In this document: piece by piece, positions 62,527-64,000 of the stretch
How positions within the stretch are numbered: the stretch's first letter is position 1
Layout: every line of letters starts with the position of its first letter
Source: Rhynchosporium graminicola
Lineage: Eukaryota > Ascomycota > Leotiomycetes > Helotiales > Ploettnerulaceae
NCBI GenBank assembly: GCA_900074885.1
Contig: FJUW01000045.1
Coordinates: forward strand, 378,084 to 442,083
DNA length: 64,000 nucleotides
Reading direction: 5' to 3'
Made by a program: the position numbers and the translations under genes
The notes under the pieces: generated by a model
Told to the model about the DNA's origin: nothing
Database searches by the model: none
Seen by the model: the letters and a program-made list of their open reading frames with translations, nothing else

Positions 62527-64000
62527 ATGACGGCGATTGAGAAGGAAAGCATACCTCCGATCAACATGACCGAGAAAGTCTCATCCAGCGAGGAGAATCT
62601 GACAGGTATTGAGTGGGACGATAAAGACGAGAAGCGAATCAGGCAGCGAATGGACTTTCGAATTGTCCCAACAGTCTTCGTTCTATATCTTTTGTGCTTT
62701 ATCGACCGGTAAGGGGTACATCACTGCACGTAATCAGGTCATAACTAATTTCCATGTTTATAGTGCAAATATTGGGTAAATTCTATTCACAGAGAGTATG
62801 ATCGGACATAACTCATTCGAACACAGAAATGCTCGGATTCAAGGAATGGGACCAGAGCTGAAATTGAATGGCAACTATCGTTTCAACTGGGCTCTCACGA
62901 TACTCTACTTCTCGTACATTGCTGTTGAGATACCATCAAACATCCTATTGAAGAAAATAGGAGGACGGTAAGCCGACGTCCCATCAAAAGCCAGGCGGCA
63001 GACTGATTGCGAGAAGATTTTACATCCCTTCACTAGTCATAGCCTTCGGACTCGTGTCAATGTGCACAGCTTTCATCGAGGATTTCAGAGGCTTATATGC
63101 TTGCCGTTTCTTTCTTGGACTTGCCGAGGGTGGAATGTTACCTGGAATGTAAGTCGCCAGATTCATTGACTAAAACACCGATTGCTAATGAAAAGGCAGT
63201 TCCTACTATCTCTCATGCTTTTACAAAAGGAACGAATTGCTTTTCCGCATGGGAATATACATCACTGGGTCTTCTCTAGCGGGAGCTTTCGGAGGCCTTC
63301 TAGCTGCCGGTCTGACACAAATTCCAGAATGGGGCACCGACAGCCGCAAGATTCACAACTGGCGTAATATATTTTTCTTCGAAGGCATATTCACCCTGAT
63401 CATCGCCGGTATCGGGATGCTGATCCTCCCATCGTCGCCAGATCAGAGCAAGTTCCTCACCACGAGGGATCAATACATAGCACTTGAGCGCATCAACAGA
63501 GAGCACAAGGAGTCAGCCAATGAGCCTACAACACTAGAACATGTCAAGCGCGGTATTTTCAATATTAATAACCTCATCTGTGCTTTGGGCTTCTTCAGCA
63601 TTAATATTTCTGTCCAGTCCTTCTCGCTCTTTTTGCCGACCATTCTTGTCAATTTGGGCTGGAAAGCTCTGAAGACACAATTCTATAGCGTGCCGCCCTA
63701 TCTCGTCGCATGTCTCTTCTCTATTTTTATTGCCCGAATGAGCGATGTTTACAAACGAAGAGGAATATTTATTATAGGGGGAACAAGTCTCTCGATGATA
63801 GGGTATATTATGCTTGTGACGGTCGAGACTGACTCGCTTAAGTACTTTGCAGTGTAAGCTCCCCCTCATACATTTTGTCTCCGCGCCTGCTAAGTTAAAT
63901 CCAGCTTCCTCGCAGCAGCAGGCGTCTTCCCACAAGGTCCCGCCTTCCTAGCTTGGGGTCTCAACAACGCAGCTGGGCCGTCAGTCCGCGCGGTATCTGG
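62527..64000 (+). CDS. MFS transporter, anion:cation symporter (allantoate/nicotinate permease-like), 3' end outside the window
   Basis: Six exons in frame: 62527-62708, a 12-nt exon 62764-62775, 62827-62967, 63017-63148, 63200-63853, 63905-64000 and beyond; introns 46-55 nt. An in-frame upstream ATG at 62476 would add 17 residues; I chose 62527 because the next residues, MTAIEKES, begin the usual hydrophilic N-terminus. The visible 405 residues cover most of the transporter: FVLYLLCFIDRANIGNAR in helix 1, FNWALTILYFSYIAVEIPSN in helix 2, ACRFFLGLAEGGMLPG in helix 4, FFFEGIFTLIIA in helix 6, a long central loop, and NNAAGPSVRAVSG near the end. This pattern is that of the Dal5/Tna1 group (TC 2.A.1.14), plasma-membrane symporters for anionic small nutrients such as allantoate or nicotinate. 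The substrate cannot be told from sequence. No defect is seen. Confidence 0.9.

Overview
The window comes from a filamentous ascomycete (Pezizomycotina). Its genes have many 44-67 nt GT-AG introns with CTAAC/CTAAT-type branch sites, one gene is a CFEM-domain Pth11-like receptor (a class typical of Pezizomycotina), and the first ~46.4 kb carries the signature of repeat-induced point mutation (RIP): TA-rich, CpA/TpG-poor, with coding frames of mobile elements broken by TAA/TAG where CAA, CAG or TGG would be expected. Genus cannot be fixed from the sequence.

Layout. (1) 1-46471 is a nest of RIP-degraded retroelements. I could define insertions exactly from LTR pairs and 5-bp target-site duplications (TSDs). 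Family A, a chromodomain Ty3/gypsy element with 235-bp LTRs: A1 (1-5293, enters from the left), A2 (11720-19062, TSD CTTAC) and A3 (pieces 7299-9532, 31300-31704, 33786-37375). Family B, a second chromodomain gypsy element with 268-bp LTRs, sits in A3 (9533-31294, TSD GGGAG); B itself holds A2 and the copia element C1 (20416-26647, TSD ATAAG). Family D, short gag-only LTR elements: D1 (31705-33780, TSD TTTAT, in A3) and D2 (37392-39586, minus, TSD GTATC). A pogo/Fot-like DNA transposon remnant (39592-39930 and 46244-46471) is split by the copia element C2 (39931-46238, minus, TSD ATACC). 5294-7298 is a minus-strand gag-protease fragment of a further element. (2) 46471-53433 is GC-balanced but has no recognised intact gene; it holds a Tc1-type transposase tail, a hairpin, and C3 (49127-50439, TSD GTAAT), a copia deletion derivative not visibly RIP-mutated and carrying a segment I cannot assign. 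(3) 53434-64000 carries three apparently intact genes: a CFEM/7-TM Pth11-like receptor (+), a PMC1-type calcium P-ATPase (-), and the 5' part of an MFS transporter of the anion:cation symporter (allantoate/nicotinate permease) type (+, runs off the window).

How the parts work together. The retroelements are dead as coding units: protease and reverse-transcriptase catalytic residues are lost in most copies. The most interesting biology is the D family: it encodes only a Gag with a zinc knuckle, yet shares the downstream half of its LTR and its leader with autonomous family B, as expected of a partner mobilised in trans. B also carries, between its chromodomain and 3' LTR, an antisense reading frame that is far more open than its surroundings. 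The three N characters in the window each sit between two copies of the same sequence (793, 399 and 216 bp); these are probably assembly joins, and lengths of A2, B and D1 should be corrected for them. The receptor and the calcium pump converge on an ~0.8-kb intergenic region; nothing in the sequence links them functionally beyond adjacency. No antiviral, CRISPR or biosynthetic system was found.
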